This document shows, in pieces, positions 48,866 to 61,100 of a stretch of 64,000 nucleotides of DNA. Made by a program: the position numbers and the translations under genes. The DNA is from Anaeramoeba flamelloides (taxonomy: Eukaryota > Metamonada > Anaeramoebidae), in assembly GCA_027625915.1 (NCBI GenBank), contig JANTQA010000016.1, positions 2,175,001 to 2,239,000 on the forward strand, written 5' to 3'. The notes under the pieces were generated by a model. It searched no databases, was not told the DNA's origin, and saw nothing but the letters and a program-made list of their open reading frames with translations. Each line of letters begins with the position of its first letter. Positions within the stretch are counted from its first letter, which is position 1.

Positions 48866-49852
48866 TCACACAAGAGAAACAACATCATTTAGCGATCCCA
48901 AATCAACAGCCAAAACGAGTGTATCTGGAAGCGAATCAAAGGCAACCCCAAAATTTTCAGAATTTTTGTAAAAGGATAATTGCTTTTTATCCATGTCAAC
49001 TTTCATTTCGATTGTGTCCCCTGTTGTACAGGATTTGCCGTATTGTTGTAATTTCCTGTTGTGGTATTTTTCTCCTGTGTGGCAATAAAAAAGCCAAGAT
49101 TTTGTGCAGTCGATCGCCGGTGAGTAATAGTCAAGCTCAGGTAATGAGACGACGCCGATCATGATGTGGGCTTCTTTTGTTTGCCCAACTTTAAAATTGA
49201 AATAGTATTTCCCTTCGGTCAGTTTTAACGTTCCCTTGGCGCCAGACCAAAACCCTGGCGAATTGTGGTGGATTGTTTTGTTGGAATTGGAAATGGATAG
49301 GCCCAAGCTTTTGGAATCGAAATACTCAAAATGTCCCACACGGATCTTGAACGGCGATCCTTCGATGTCCGTGCTACCCGATCGAACAATAATTTGATGA
49401 TCGCCAACTTCCTCCAGTGTAAATAGACCCAAAAACTCTCCGGATTCCTTTTGCTTTTCGATGACTTCTTCCATGGTGTCATAAGGGCCAAAGATTTCAA
49501 CACTGAACACTAAATCGTCGTCCTGTGATTTAATTATCTCGCCGTAGCAATTCCTTGTCTCAATTTCAATTATAAAGCCTCGATCTTGGCTTACAAATCC
49601 AGGGATTAAAGCTGTGCAACAACTAATATCAACTTTTTTTCGTTTGTCTTCACTAGAGTAGCTTTGGCTTGCTTTATTATCTTCTTGTTTATTCTGAGTT
49701 GTGTTTTGTTTTCTTTTTTTCTTTTTCTTTTTTGGTTTTTGTTCTTGTTTTTGGCTTTGGCTTTGAATTTGGTTTTGTTCCGTTTTTTTTTCATTTTCAT
49801 TTTTGTTTTCATGAATTTCTTCATCGTTTTCATCTAATTCAACAATTGACAT
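48866..49852 (-). CDS. Filamin-repeat plus SPRY domain protein
   Basis: 328 residues, one exon, TGA stop. Residues 1-77 are charged low complexity (E/K/Q-rich with a K-run at about 41-47). Residues 78-173 form one filamin/ABP280-type immunoglobulin repeat (GLFTLEEVGDHQIIVRSGST then DIEGSPFKIRV, the family's G-x-H-x-I-x-V and GSPF signature). Residues about 190-326 form a SPRY domain (SPGFWSGAKGTLKLTEGKYY, HIMIGVVS, SWLFYCHTGEKYHN, GDTIEMKVDMDKKQLSFYKN). This order recalls TRIM proteins that put a filamin repeat before a C-terminal recognition domain, but no RING, B-box or coiled coil is present, so an adaptor or ligand-binding role is more likely than E3 activity. Codon use is richer in C and G than the neighbours. 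The function is unknown. Confidence 0.85.
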   Translation of the reverse strand: MSIVELDENDEEIHENKNENEKKTEQNQIQSQSQKQEQKPKKKKKKRKQNTTQNKQEDNKASQSYSSEDKRKKVDISCCTALIPGFVSQDRGFIIEIETRNCYGEIIKSQDDDLVFSVEIFGPYDTMEEVIEKQKESGEFLGLFTLEEVGDHQIIVRSGSTDIEGSPFKIRVGHFEYFDSKSLGLSISNSNKTIHHNSPGFWSGAKGTLKLTEGKYYFNFKVGQTKEAHIMIGVVSLPELDYYSPAIDCTKSWLFYCHTGEKYHNRKLQQYGKSCTTGDTIEMKVDMDKKQLSFYKNSENFGVAFDSLPDTLVLAVDLGSLNDVVSLV

Positions 49853-50509
49853 TTTTTTGAGAAGAGAGGATCAATAGTTTTTGTTTTTTGTCTTTTATTT
49901 TTGTTTTTTTGAGGTGAATGGAAATATTTTTACGAAAGTTGTGAGGAAGAAATTAATTGAAAGGTTTGAACAATTAAGATTAGTTGTCTTTTCACAATAC
50001 AATTTTATTTCTCCAAAAGTGAATTTGATAGTTAAAGAAGTTTCAATAACAAAAAAATGAATTATCCTCAATTAAAAATTTGTGATTCAATTTTCCGATG
50101 TTTGGAAATAATTTGTTATTTTTGCTTAAGAGACGGACGATTGGGTGAGTTTCTTTCCTTTTGTGAGTTAATTAGAAAATTATACAACCTTTTTTTTAAA
50201 TCTAACAAAGTTATTCTCGTATTTTAAATTTTTAATGATAATTAATTGGCTAATAATTCTTCTTATCTTTAAAATATTTCAAAACTAAATCAATACTTAA
50301 AGAGGTGTGTTGTCATAATTGTTGTTGGTTATGAGTTTTGGGAGATTATCTTAATTGTCTCTCTTTGAAAATTTGGTCTCTTTTGGATTTTTTTATTTCT
50401 CTAATTTTACATTGATATTTAAAAAAGTTTTTAATTTGACAAATAAATTTCAAAATTGAATTTTTGTTAAAAAAAAAGACTCAAAATGAATTCTACAAAA
50501 ATAAAATTA

Positions 50510-50765
50510 AGTTAGGATACCAATGAATTATTTTAGATATCTAAGAATACAAAAAAAGTGTATCTTTTTTGAGATTGGTGAATGGTATAATTTTTACAAT
50601 AAAACCCCTTTCATTACTATTTCAAAGAACTGAAAGATTTGGTATTTTTATTCTTAAAATTTAATATGTTCTAGTAGTACTTGGGAAAATAAAATCAAAT
50701 ATAAAATTTTATCAAAATTTGTTCATGAACAAGAATTTCCAAAAAATTCGAGGTCGGTCCAATGA
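50510..50765 (-). repeat. G repeat, copy G3
   Basis: Reverse-oriented continuous G copy; the best preserved of the three. Its reverse complement carries GACCTCGAATTTTTTGGAAA, CAAATTTTGATAAAATTT and AAAGGGGTTTTATTG. Confidence 0.55.
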
Positions 50766-51115
50766 CTTAATCATAATATACAACTAGAGTATCCACAAAA
50801 ATTATGTTAGTATTTTGTTTGATTCAAAGCACATATTTTTTTCAAGATTATTTCAATTTTTGTTTGCAATTAAAAGATCAAAAACAAATAAATATCAATT
50901 TAAAAATTTTTACCATTCAAATTTTGGAAAAAATGACTCTTTAAATGACTTTCTAGCTGGTTTGATTTCCATAAAAACAGTTACAGGTTTTTAGAATGTT
51001 AACTAATATTTTTATTTTAGATAACTGTAAAAAATTTCAAAGAAATTCTAAACTGTTATCTTAATGGTAATTATTATATTTTTTTATCCTTTTTTTAGGC
51101 TGATAAATTTTGATA

Positions 51116-51662
51116 TAAACCTCAATTCAAAATTTTTAATATACTAAAATTCAATTTGTGAAAAAAAATCTTATTTAATCAATTAAAGAAGATTTACCAA
51201 ATTAGAACCATTTGCTAATTGAAATTTTAACACTTGTTTATAAATTTCAATACTCATCAAAAAAAAAATAAATAAATAATTATCAATACAAATAAATCAA
51301 GGTTGTGTTAAGAATTTTGGAGAGAGCAAAACAAAAAAATACATTGGTAAATTTGTTTAAATTCTATTAGGATTCTTGATCAATCAAATTGTTAGAGATG
51401 ACCAATTAATTTTATTTGAGTTATTCTATTTCGAACAACTCAACTTTAAACATAATATCAATTGTTGTAAAAAAAAAAATTGATCAAACGGAACAAGTTA
51501 CGTAATTCAAAAAAGAAAGGAAATGAAGAAAAAAACTAAAAGAAGAAAAAATAATTTTCATATTTTACAAAATCAAAGTTATTTCCAATTTGAATGAAAT
51601 TGAATTATTATGATTCTTTGGAATATTTTAGATGTGTGGAAAATTGTGAAAATTAGTTTAGT
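51116..51662 (-). mobile_element. E-family MITE, copy E4
   Basis: Reverse-oriented copy closest to E2, with ends TAAACCTCAATTCAAAATT (left) and the complement of CTAAACTAATTTTCACAATT (right). Non-coding. Confidence 0.7.
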
Positions 51663-53339
51663 TTATGAAATTAGTAAAAAATTGAAATTATATTCGAAAT
51701 TGAATTGAAATCTTACAGAAAAATGCTCAAAATTCAAAATATTCTTGAAAGTATTCATTTCAGTTGAGTTTAAGCTGTTATGTATTTAACAAGTTTTTTT
51801 TTTATTATTATTGATTTTTTTCTCCCAAAAAAACAATTGAGTACTTATTTTCCTAAAAATACAATTCGTCCTGATAAATCAACTATATTTATCAAAATTA
51901 AAGATGGGTTATCATTTTTTTAAAAAAATGGAATTTATTTTTTCTAATTCGAATTAAGTAAAAATTCTTGTGTTATTTATGTTTGAATTTTTTACTTGAA
52001 AAATAAATAGATAATTTGAAAAACTGTTTTATTTTTCTGAAATATTTTTGGGGCTATTTATGAGAGTTTCTATCAACAAATAAAATTAAAAATATAGTTT
52101 TTTATCAACAAAATGATTCAAAAAATCTAATATTTAATCATTGTGGATCAGAAAAAATTGATTTTTTATTATTGATGTAAGAAGTGTAAACTATACTATA
52201 AATATACTTTAACTTAAATATCCTCAAATGTAATTTAATTGTACAATCATAGATTTCACTATTGTTGAAAGAGAAATACAAACCCAAATTTTTTTATATT
52301 TAAAAAAAACAAAAGTAAAAAAAAATAAAAAGAAAAAAGGAAAAAAAAAAAAGAAAAAGAAAAAAGAAATTAAAATGAGTGATATAAGTAGTTATTGGCA
52401 AAAAAATCATTTTAAAAAAAAACAATGTTATCTTTAATTAAGGAAACTGAAATTGCAGCAACCATACAAAAAATTGATTTTCTAATATAATAATAAAGAT
52501 TTTTTTCCAATTCTGTAGTAATTAAATAACCAATTTTTGTTATTAAAAAAAGTTGCCTGAGTAGAATTTTTTTATTATTTTTTTTCACTTGGAATTATTA
52601 ATTTTAATTAATTTTATTTGGTTTGCTATTTTTCAATAATTGGGATATAATAGTAAAAATTATTACTAATTTTAATCTGTGGGTTATTAAGAATTCATTG
52701 AAATAATTAAGAACTTGTTATATATTATTTATTAAAAAAAAAAATCAAGAAGTATTTCTTTATGTTTTAAGTTAAATTTTCCTCGTTTTATCAAAAAAAT
52801 TTTTGGGTGAATTTTTAATTTAATGTTTTTTTTTTTTTTTTTTCTGATTTTTTTTGTTCAATTAAAATGAAAAAATTGATTCAAAATCTAACTCTTATTA
52901 AAAGAAATTAAAAATATTTTTTTAAAATCAAAAATAATGATTGTAAAATTGTTGAAAATAAATATATTTTTTATATACAACAATTCCAAAACTTTGAGGT
53001 TTCACTTTTACAGTGTTTTTTGTAAACCATTATACATGGATAATAAGATTACTTACTTCTTGGAGGAAATATATTTTTTTAAAAAATATTTTGAAAATAT
53101 TTTGGATTTTGAGCTTTTAAAAATAATAAAAATTGGATTAAAAATTCAAAAAAATACTAATTCATTTCAGAAAATAACAATTAAATTGCATCCAGTTTCA
53201 TAGTAATTAGATTTTTACTCGGTTTTTCAATTTCAAGATGAAGAAAAATTTTGATTTTTTCTATTAACTCTCCAAGAAGATTATTTTTCGATTCGCGATT
53301 TCCTTAAAAATAATCGTACCTTTTAAAAATATTTCCTAT

Positions 53340-53470
53340 TGTTGATGTAAATATTTTTTTTTTGATCATTAGAAACTTCTTTCCTCTTAAAGACAAATAG
53401 TTCTTATTTATGAAACGATCCTTTCATTAACAATTCAAAAAATAGTTCTTACAAAAAATATAATAGGTGG
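53340..53470 (+). repeat. I repeat, copy I1 (uninterrupted)
   Basis: Paralog of the sequence flanking the TTAA element: the GATCATTAGAAACTTCT side matches 57248-57271 and the GACAAATAGTTCTTATTTAT side matches 58775 onward. Here a single TTAA (53387-53390) joins the two halves, so it is the empty-site version. Confidence 0.8.
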
Positions 53471-54098
53471 GAATTCAAACTACCTAATTCCCCTTTTATA
53501 GCGGTTCAATAATAATTAATAATACTTTTAGTCTAGACTTTTTTTATATTACTTTACTGTTATTTGCATATTAATTATGAAAAAAATTGTCACTTCAGAT
53601 TCCTTTTTAATCTTTTGTTTTCCTGAGAAAATTTTTTAAAAAGAGATTGAAATTTGTGATCTCTGTTTATTGAGTAAATTCTTTGGTATGGCTTATATTG
53701 GTGGAGACAATAATCTTATAGGAAGGAATCTTACAAAAACGATATTCATCTGAACTTTTCTCCACTTATATTATTAAATAGTTTATTGGGTTAATTATTT
53801 TCAAAAATAAGATGATAGACACAATTGAATATATTTCTTTTCATTCAAGAAATGATCTTCAAATTAAAAAGTATAAAAAGGAAAAGTCCAATCAAACAAT
53901 TTAGTTTTGTTCAAATAAAAAATGATTTTATAAATAAAAAATTCAAAAATATTATCAATTTTCCTCTCTGATAAACGATTCTTTAAATTTGTAATTCTTA
54001 AAATGCCTCTTCTTTCTCGAGAATTCGTAAAGCTAAAATCCCAATTTTCATTTTTTCCCAAATATTTTTCTTCTTTTATTTTCAATTTTTTTTAAACA

Positions 54099-57000
54099 AT
54101 GTCTTATTGGTTTGGGTTTGGATACAATTACCAAGGACTTCTTGGAATTAGAAATGATAAAGAAATAAGAGAAATCAAAGAACTTGAGGTCGTTCCCGAA
54201 GAACACATACAGCAAGTAATTTCGACTGTCAAATCTACTCTTTTTCTTACAAAAACCGGATCCATTTACTCCATTAACTCTGCAGGTTCGCCAAATGAAA
54301 CTGTATTACAAAAATTTGAAACAGATCCAATTCGGAAAATAGATTCCGGCAATTCTCACTTCATCGCACTTACAGACGATAATATTGTATATACTTGGGG
54401 ATCGGGTTTGTTCTTTTTTTTTTTTTTTTTTCAAAAAGAGAAACAACTTAAAAGTGATGGTATATTTTGTGAACAAAGCACTTTTTTGCATTCTCTACCA
54501 AAAGAAATTAAATTTTCCATCTTCAATAGTGAATAGTTTCTTAAAATAAATTGTTAAAATGAATCTAACAAGAATTAAAAACAGCTTTTCAAGAAATAGA
54601 GATCTAAATATCAATAACTCTTGTAATTATTTAAATCTCCCCTTTTTTTTTTCTTGACTGTTAACCAAAAAATTCATGTTTATTTTGCATTAACCAAAAC
54701 AGAATGGATTTTAAAATTAATACACTGTTTGTCTCTTCCAAAATTTCATTTCACATTGCCTCATAAAGCAAAAACAAAACTTTCTTTAAAACTATTTTCT
54801 CATCCATTTGAAGTAATAAAACAAAAGTACAAAAAACAAAATATAATTTTAAATTCACCATAAGTTCAATAATTCAATTTTGATTGTTCAGAAAAAAGAG
54901 AAACAAAGAAATTGATCATTACGATCTTTTGATTTTCTTTTTTTAAAAAATATTTTTGATCCTTAATTTTAATAACAAAATTCTGTTAATTCTTTTTTTC
55001 TTTTATCTTTTTCAATAAAAAACAATTCAGGGTCTGTTGGGCAATTGGGCCATGGAGACAAATTTAAGAGAGATCAGCCAGAAAAATTACTTTTTTTTCA
55101 ACAAAAAAATGTTGTTGATGCTTTTGCAATTCACTCAACTTCCTATGTACTTTTGAAATCTGGTGAACTTTACGGTTTTGGGTATTTTTTCTTTTTCCTT
55201 TTCTTTTTCTTTTTCTTTTTCATTTTCCCTTTACTTTTCCCTTTTCTTTTACAGGTTTTCTTTTTTCAAATACTGTAATTTCAAATGACTTTTCATTTTA
55301 GTCTTGAGAAAATTTAAATTAGTATTATTGAATTCTTAAAGAACTGTTAAAACTGTTAAAGTCTTTTAAAAAAGTTAAATTGCAATGACCATTTCCACTA
55401 AAAGATGACAAATTGAAAAATAGCCATATTCTCACAGTATTGTTCACAAATAATATACTCTAAAATGTAATAACAATCTAGTTCCTTAGGACAAAATTTT
55501 CTCATATTAAAATCATTTTTTTACAACATTAAGCTATTTCCAATAAAGTGGGGCAAATTTATTTTAAAATATATCTTTTAAAACACAATCTTAAAAAAAA
55601 CATTTACACATCCAAAATCATTAACTACCATTTATCGATTCTTGATAATTATTCAATTTGTTTCTTAGTATTGTATTATATGTCCTTAATAAAATTAAGC
55701 ACTATTTTTTTCTGATTAATATTTTTCGAAATTAAGAACATAACTTAATTCAATTAAACACTGTTATAATTTTTTTTAGAATAAAAACACTCTCAACTTT
55801 TGAATATCGAAAATATTTTTTGGAATTACTGTGCACTTTTTTATTTTTTTTTGAAAAATTGGGGTTGAGAAAAGCTTGAAATCAAAGAATAAGTTAGTAT
55901 ATTAAATTAGAATACTTTTCCAGAAAGTTTATCCTTTTAGTTTAACTTTTTTTTTATTTTACCATTTAAAACTAAAAAAAACATTTGAGGACCAAATTAG
56001 TGCCTTTTGTGAAAAGAAAATTCCCCATAATTTAGAAATTGTTTTTGTAAATGAGTTTAAACAAGATAGTGTATCTAAAAATATACATAATTTCAAGTTT
56101 GAATTCAATGTTTTTGGCAAAAAATGTTTTCAAGAAAAAGCTAAATTGAAACTTTATTTATTTTTATTTTTTCATTTTGTTTTTTTAATTGTATTAAATG
56201 GAAAGTATTTGATCAATTTTTCATTTTTAGTGTTTTTTGGGTCGTAGGGACCTATAAATAAAAAATATTAAATTTTCTGATCTCGGTTTTATCTGATATT
56301 TTTTAGGTGTTAAAATTGGTTTTTATTATTTTCTTTTTGTTTGAAAAAACTGTTTTCATAACTTGTTTAATCACAACAAATTTTCAAATAGAATTTAAAA
56401 CATATAACTGCATTTGATTGTTTAAAAAATCATTTGTACCCTTTCCATATTTCCAGTTTTTTATTGAAATTTGTAGTAAATTGTTTTCTCCAAAAAAAGT
56501 GCTATTTTTTTTTTTATTTTTTGAAAATATTTCATCCAACTTATTTTGAAATAAATACCTTAGCCATTTATTCAATTGGTATTAATATTAAACTTAATTT
56601 GATATCATCAATTAATGAATACTACCACTAACAAAGATTATTTTGTTATGAAATATAAAAAAAAAAATGCCCCACTTTTTTGGAAATATCGTATTTTATT
56701 TTAATTTGGAAATCTGAAAATTTTTGAAAAAACACAAGCCCAAGAAAAAAATCTTTTTTGTTGCTGAGTCAGAAGGTCTCCTTTCAAAGGTTTAAGAACT
56801 CTAATAAAGAGATAAATCGACAACTTCATACTGTTTTTTTTCAATTCATAAAAAGTAGTGCAACAAATAAAAGTAATTAAACACACAAAAAGTATGATAA
56901 TAAAATAATACATTTTTTTGCTTCAATTTTAAATGATATTTCACTCACACTCGAAACCAACTTTTAATGAAAATTTCCATTCCTCTATTTATAGAAATGA

Positions 57001-58142
57001 TATTATTTTATTAATAATTAATCAAAAAATAATCAAAAACAAATAAAGACAATTACTTTATTATTTCCATTTTCACTCAAGATAGTTGTTTAATATTTGA
57101 AAACAATAAATAAATAACCAAATTGAATGGTATTGCTTGGATTTTCAAAAGGGTACTGATACTCAACTAATCAAAGAATTCAGAAACGAAAATCGGATGT
57201 TTATTAATTCAAGTATCGTGGTTGGAAATATTTTTTTTTTTTTTTTTGATCATTACAAACTCCTCTACTCTTTAAGGGACTAGTCTCTATTATTTTTTTT
57301 TTTGACCAATAACTAAATAAGGAATCCTTATCTTGAAATATGTTTAAAATTGAAAATAGACAGGTTTTTTCAATGTTAGAACTTTTAGTTCTTGTTTTTT
57401 TAAAATTTTACAATTCTGTCTAAAAAAGTGACTTTTAAAAATTTTTTTTAAAAAAAATATCTAAAAAGGATGAGAATTTTATGATTAATTTTGGATTTAA
57501 TTATTTTCTCAAAAATAATATTTATTCTCATTTTGAAAAACGAAAAAATAATTTAAAACTGGTGAATATTTTCTCTTTCACTTCTGTTCATCCAACTTGA
57601 CTCTATAAAGAACTCAATTTGTTTTATCAATAATTACTTTTTAAAAAAATAGTTCTTATTCTTTTCTTTTATTTTTTTTGACTCTGACAAAAACTTTTGG
57701 AATGATAATTTGGGAATACTTAAAAAAACTTCAAATTCAACAAAAACAAAAGAATGTAAACTCAAAAAGTAAACTCTTTTTCAAAAATTGTGACTCACTT
57801 GAAATAATAAATTGAAAAAAAAAAAATATCCTTTAGTATTCAAGAACAATTAGTAACTAAATATGATTTGTGATTAACTTTTAAGTCATTCTAAATCTCT
57901 AAAAGCCTGATATATTAAAAATTAAAAAAAATAAAACCAAAAACTAAAAAAAAGTGAGTCACAATTTTTGAAATGAGCATTACCTATTTTTTATTACTGA
58001 ACTTTCACTGAAAAAAAGTTGAACAACAAGATTTTTTATGAATAATTAAATCCATTTTCAAAGACATTACATAGTCGAAATTTTCTTAGTGATTATTTGT
58101 CTTTTCGAAGATCTCTTTTTTTTTTCCACAGAATCTTTTTTT

Positions 58143-58179
<37 letters not shown>

Positions 58180-61100
58180 AAAAAAGAAAAAGCTCTCGAA
58201 AATTTGCAAAATTAGAAAAAATGATTCTGATCCAAAAATTTGAAAATATTTTTTGTAAAGAATACTGGAATAAACCCTCAAAACAACCCCCATTAACATT
58301 ATAAAGTGAGTCAAAATTTATGAAAAATAGTTTAGATTCATGAAAAAAAAAGAATGGTACACGAAAAGAAAGAAAATCTTTTATCAAGAGTAAAGCATAT
58401 ATTGCATATTTTTTTCGAAAAAAACTGTTTTTCATGCAAATCCAAAAAAACCTTTTCAGGTTTATTTTTCAAATTATTTTTTGCCGGTCTTTAACAAACA
58501 CAACAAGGTTTTGCTTTCTTGCTCATATTTTTTCTTATTTTTTGTATTTTTGCGAAAAGTTGAAAAAAAGCAACTTTCAAAAAAGGGAAAAAATTGGAAA
58601 AAATTTTTATTTTAATAAAAACAATAACTAAATTTAATGAATGTCATTTATCAAGATTCCATTACTATACAAAGAAGTTTTTCACTTTGATTTCAAATCT
58701 AAGTAATTGGCAAAAAAAATTCTAAATCTCTATTAAATTTACCTAAAAAAATTTAATAGAGACTAGTCCCTTAAGACAAATAGTTCTTATTTATGAAACG
58801 ATCCTTTCAATAACAATTCAAAAAAAAATCAAACAAAAAAAAAGTATAATAATTGAATTTGTGTTGGAATCGTCTTCTTGTTTGGTTAACTTTACTTTTG
58901 TGAAACGATCTTGGTTTTACTTTGAAGAAAAATAAATAAAAAAACAACAATACAAAATAAATCTTCTCAATTACTTATATGTCCAAATTTTCTCTGCTTG
59001 AAAGATGATTATAAGACAATCAAACACATTACATTCTAAACAACTTTTAAATTTGGTATTTACGGTATCCCTGAAAAAATAGAATCTAAAAAGTGCATAA
59101 AAAAAAATTAATTTTTTTGTTTTAACTTTGGGATTTTATTTTTCCAATTTATTTTTGAATGTTTTCCTCGAAAAATTTTTTTCATTAAAACCCATAATAA
59201 TTTTTCAATTCAAAAGCCGAATATAAATTCTGGTGTAACATTAAGGATTTTCGGCTCGTTGTCTTCTCTTAAAAATGTTCATTGCAAAATCAACCTTTTT
59301 CGCTAGGTTTTTTTGTTATTTTCTAATTAACAAATGAAAATTTTTTTTTCAAATTCCCAATTATTTTACTAATTATTAGTAACAAAAACAAAGATCTTGA
59401 CAAAACCAATTAGAAAATAAATATTTTTCAAATTAATAAAGACTCCTTATTGAAAGTTGAGATAAAATCGAAATTTTTTTTAGTTTGAATTAATTAGACT
59501 AAAGAAAAATTTGTTTTTTTTATATTTTTTTTTTTATTGAAGAAGTTTAAATTACACTCTAGTTGTCATTATACTTAAAACCCCTTTCAGAAATTTAAGT
59601 GTAAAATCTATGATTTCACGATTATTAATCTATGGAAATAATTTTAAACTTTCAGTTTATTTAAAATTATTTCATTAAAGTTTATTTCTTTTAATTTGTT
59701 TTGAAATATTAATCTATTATTATCAGAGGAACGACAGACCCATAAAAAAATGATCAATAATTTTTATTATTTCCTTTTGTTTATATTTTAAATATAAAGG
59801 AAAAAATTGATTTGAATTTTTTTTATTACATAGTATTATCTATTTAAGTAGTTGGTAAATGTCCTGAATTTTAAAAATTGCTGAACCTAAATGACAACTT
59901 TTATATTTTAGTGTTTTAAATAATTTTGAGATTTTATTCTTGTGAAATAATTTTGTGGAGTGTCGTAAAGTGCCTAGGTTTTCCAGAATTCAAAAGAATG
60001 GAGAAAATCAAAGATTTAACTCAATTCTTTTAAATTTTGGTTAGGGTAGGGTAGGTTTTTTTTTTTTGTTTAAGAATAATCCAACAATTTAAAAAAAAAT
60101 TTCTTTTTGTTTCAAAAAGTAAAAAAAAAAATAACCGCTTTTTTCATGATGTTTTCTATTTTATTTGTGAAGTGTTCTAGGTTTTTTTGAGGTTTTCTAT
60201 TTTATTTGGAAAATCTATTGATTTTCGTTCGGTTTTTTGAGTTTTCTATTTATTTGTGACGTGTACTAGGTTTTTTTGAGGTTTTCTGTTTTATTCTGTG
60301 AAGTGTTCTAGGTTTTTTTTACTTTTTGAAATAAACAGAAAATTTTAATAAATTTTCGATTTTTTTCGAAAAGTAAAAAAAACCTAACGAAAATCTATCG
60401 ATTTTCCAAATAAACAGAAAACTCAAGAAAACATAACGGCGGTTTTTTTTAATTTAAGAAATAAAAAGAAAATTAAAGAAATTTTCTTTATATTTCTAAA
60501 ATCAAAAAAAAGATAACGGTGGTTTTCCGAAATTCAAAAGAATTGAGTATAATCAAAGATTTTACTCCATTCTTTAAAATTTTGGAAAACCTAACGACAC
60601 TTCCGGCTTGTGGAATTTAACAATTCATTATAATTATAATTTTCTTTTTTAAGAAGCTACAAGTTTTCTGAATTTTTTTTAATTTTATTGTTGATTCTTT
60701 GATATGAATTTTATTAATTTTTTCAAATAAGGTACAGATAAATTTTTTAATTTATCTTTGAATTTAAATTTCTTTTTATTAACTGAAATTAACTTATTTT
60801 CGAATTTAAATTCTGTTTTATGGATAAAAACTGATACTTTTCTGTTCATTTTGTAACTTTCAGTAATACATGAACCAATCCAAGAATTTAAATAATTTAA
60901 AGTTTTTATATCATAATTATATATTTCAAACAATATGTTAATTGGATTTTTATAAAAGATTTAAATAGTCTAATTTTCAAACTATTGTTCAAAGAATTGT
61001 TATTAAAGAATTATTTGTAGTTGTTATATGCTTCTGTGGAATTTTCGAAATATACTAATATTTTTAAACTCAATAATAATACACCCAACAAAAAAAAAAA

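Larger units (their letters stand above)
49853..54098. other. Intergenic region, repeats only
   Basis: 4.2 kb between the divergent filamin-SPRY and RCC1 genes. It contains G3 (50510-50765), E4 (51116-51662) and the I1 repeat (53340-53470). A small antisense open frame at 53864-54085 ends next to the RCC1 start and has no recognisable domain. Confidence 0.55.

Noticed and set aside
56434-56631. Small plus-strand frames within C2
   Set aside because: They are by-products of the MITE sequence; the same positions in C1 are not open in the same way.
58093-58435. Minus-strand poly-Phe open frames
   Set aside because: They arise from the long A/T homopolymers in the H element and contain no domain.
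60685-60933. Minus-strand 82-codon frame in RCC1 intron 2
   Set aside because: Low-complexity K/F/N composition, no recognisable family, lies between repeats inside an intron.
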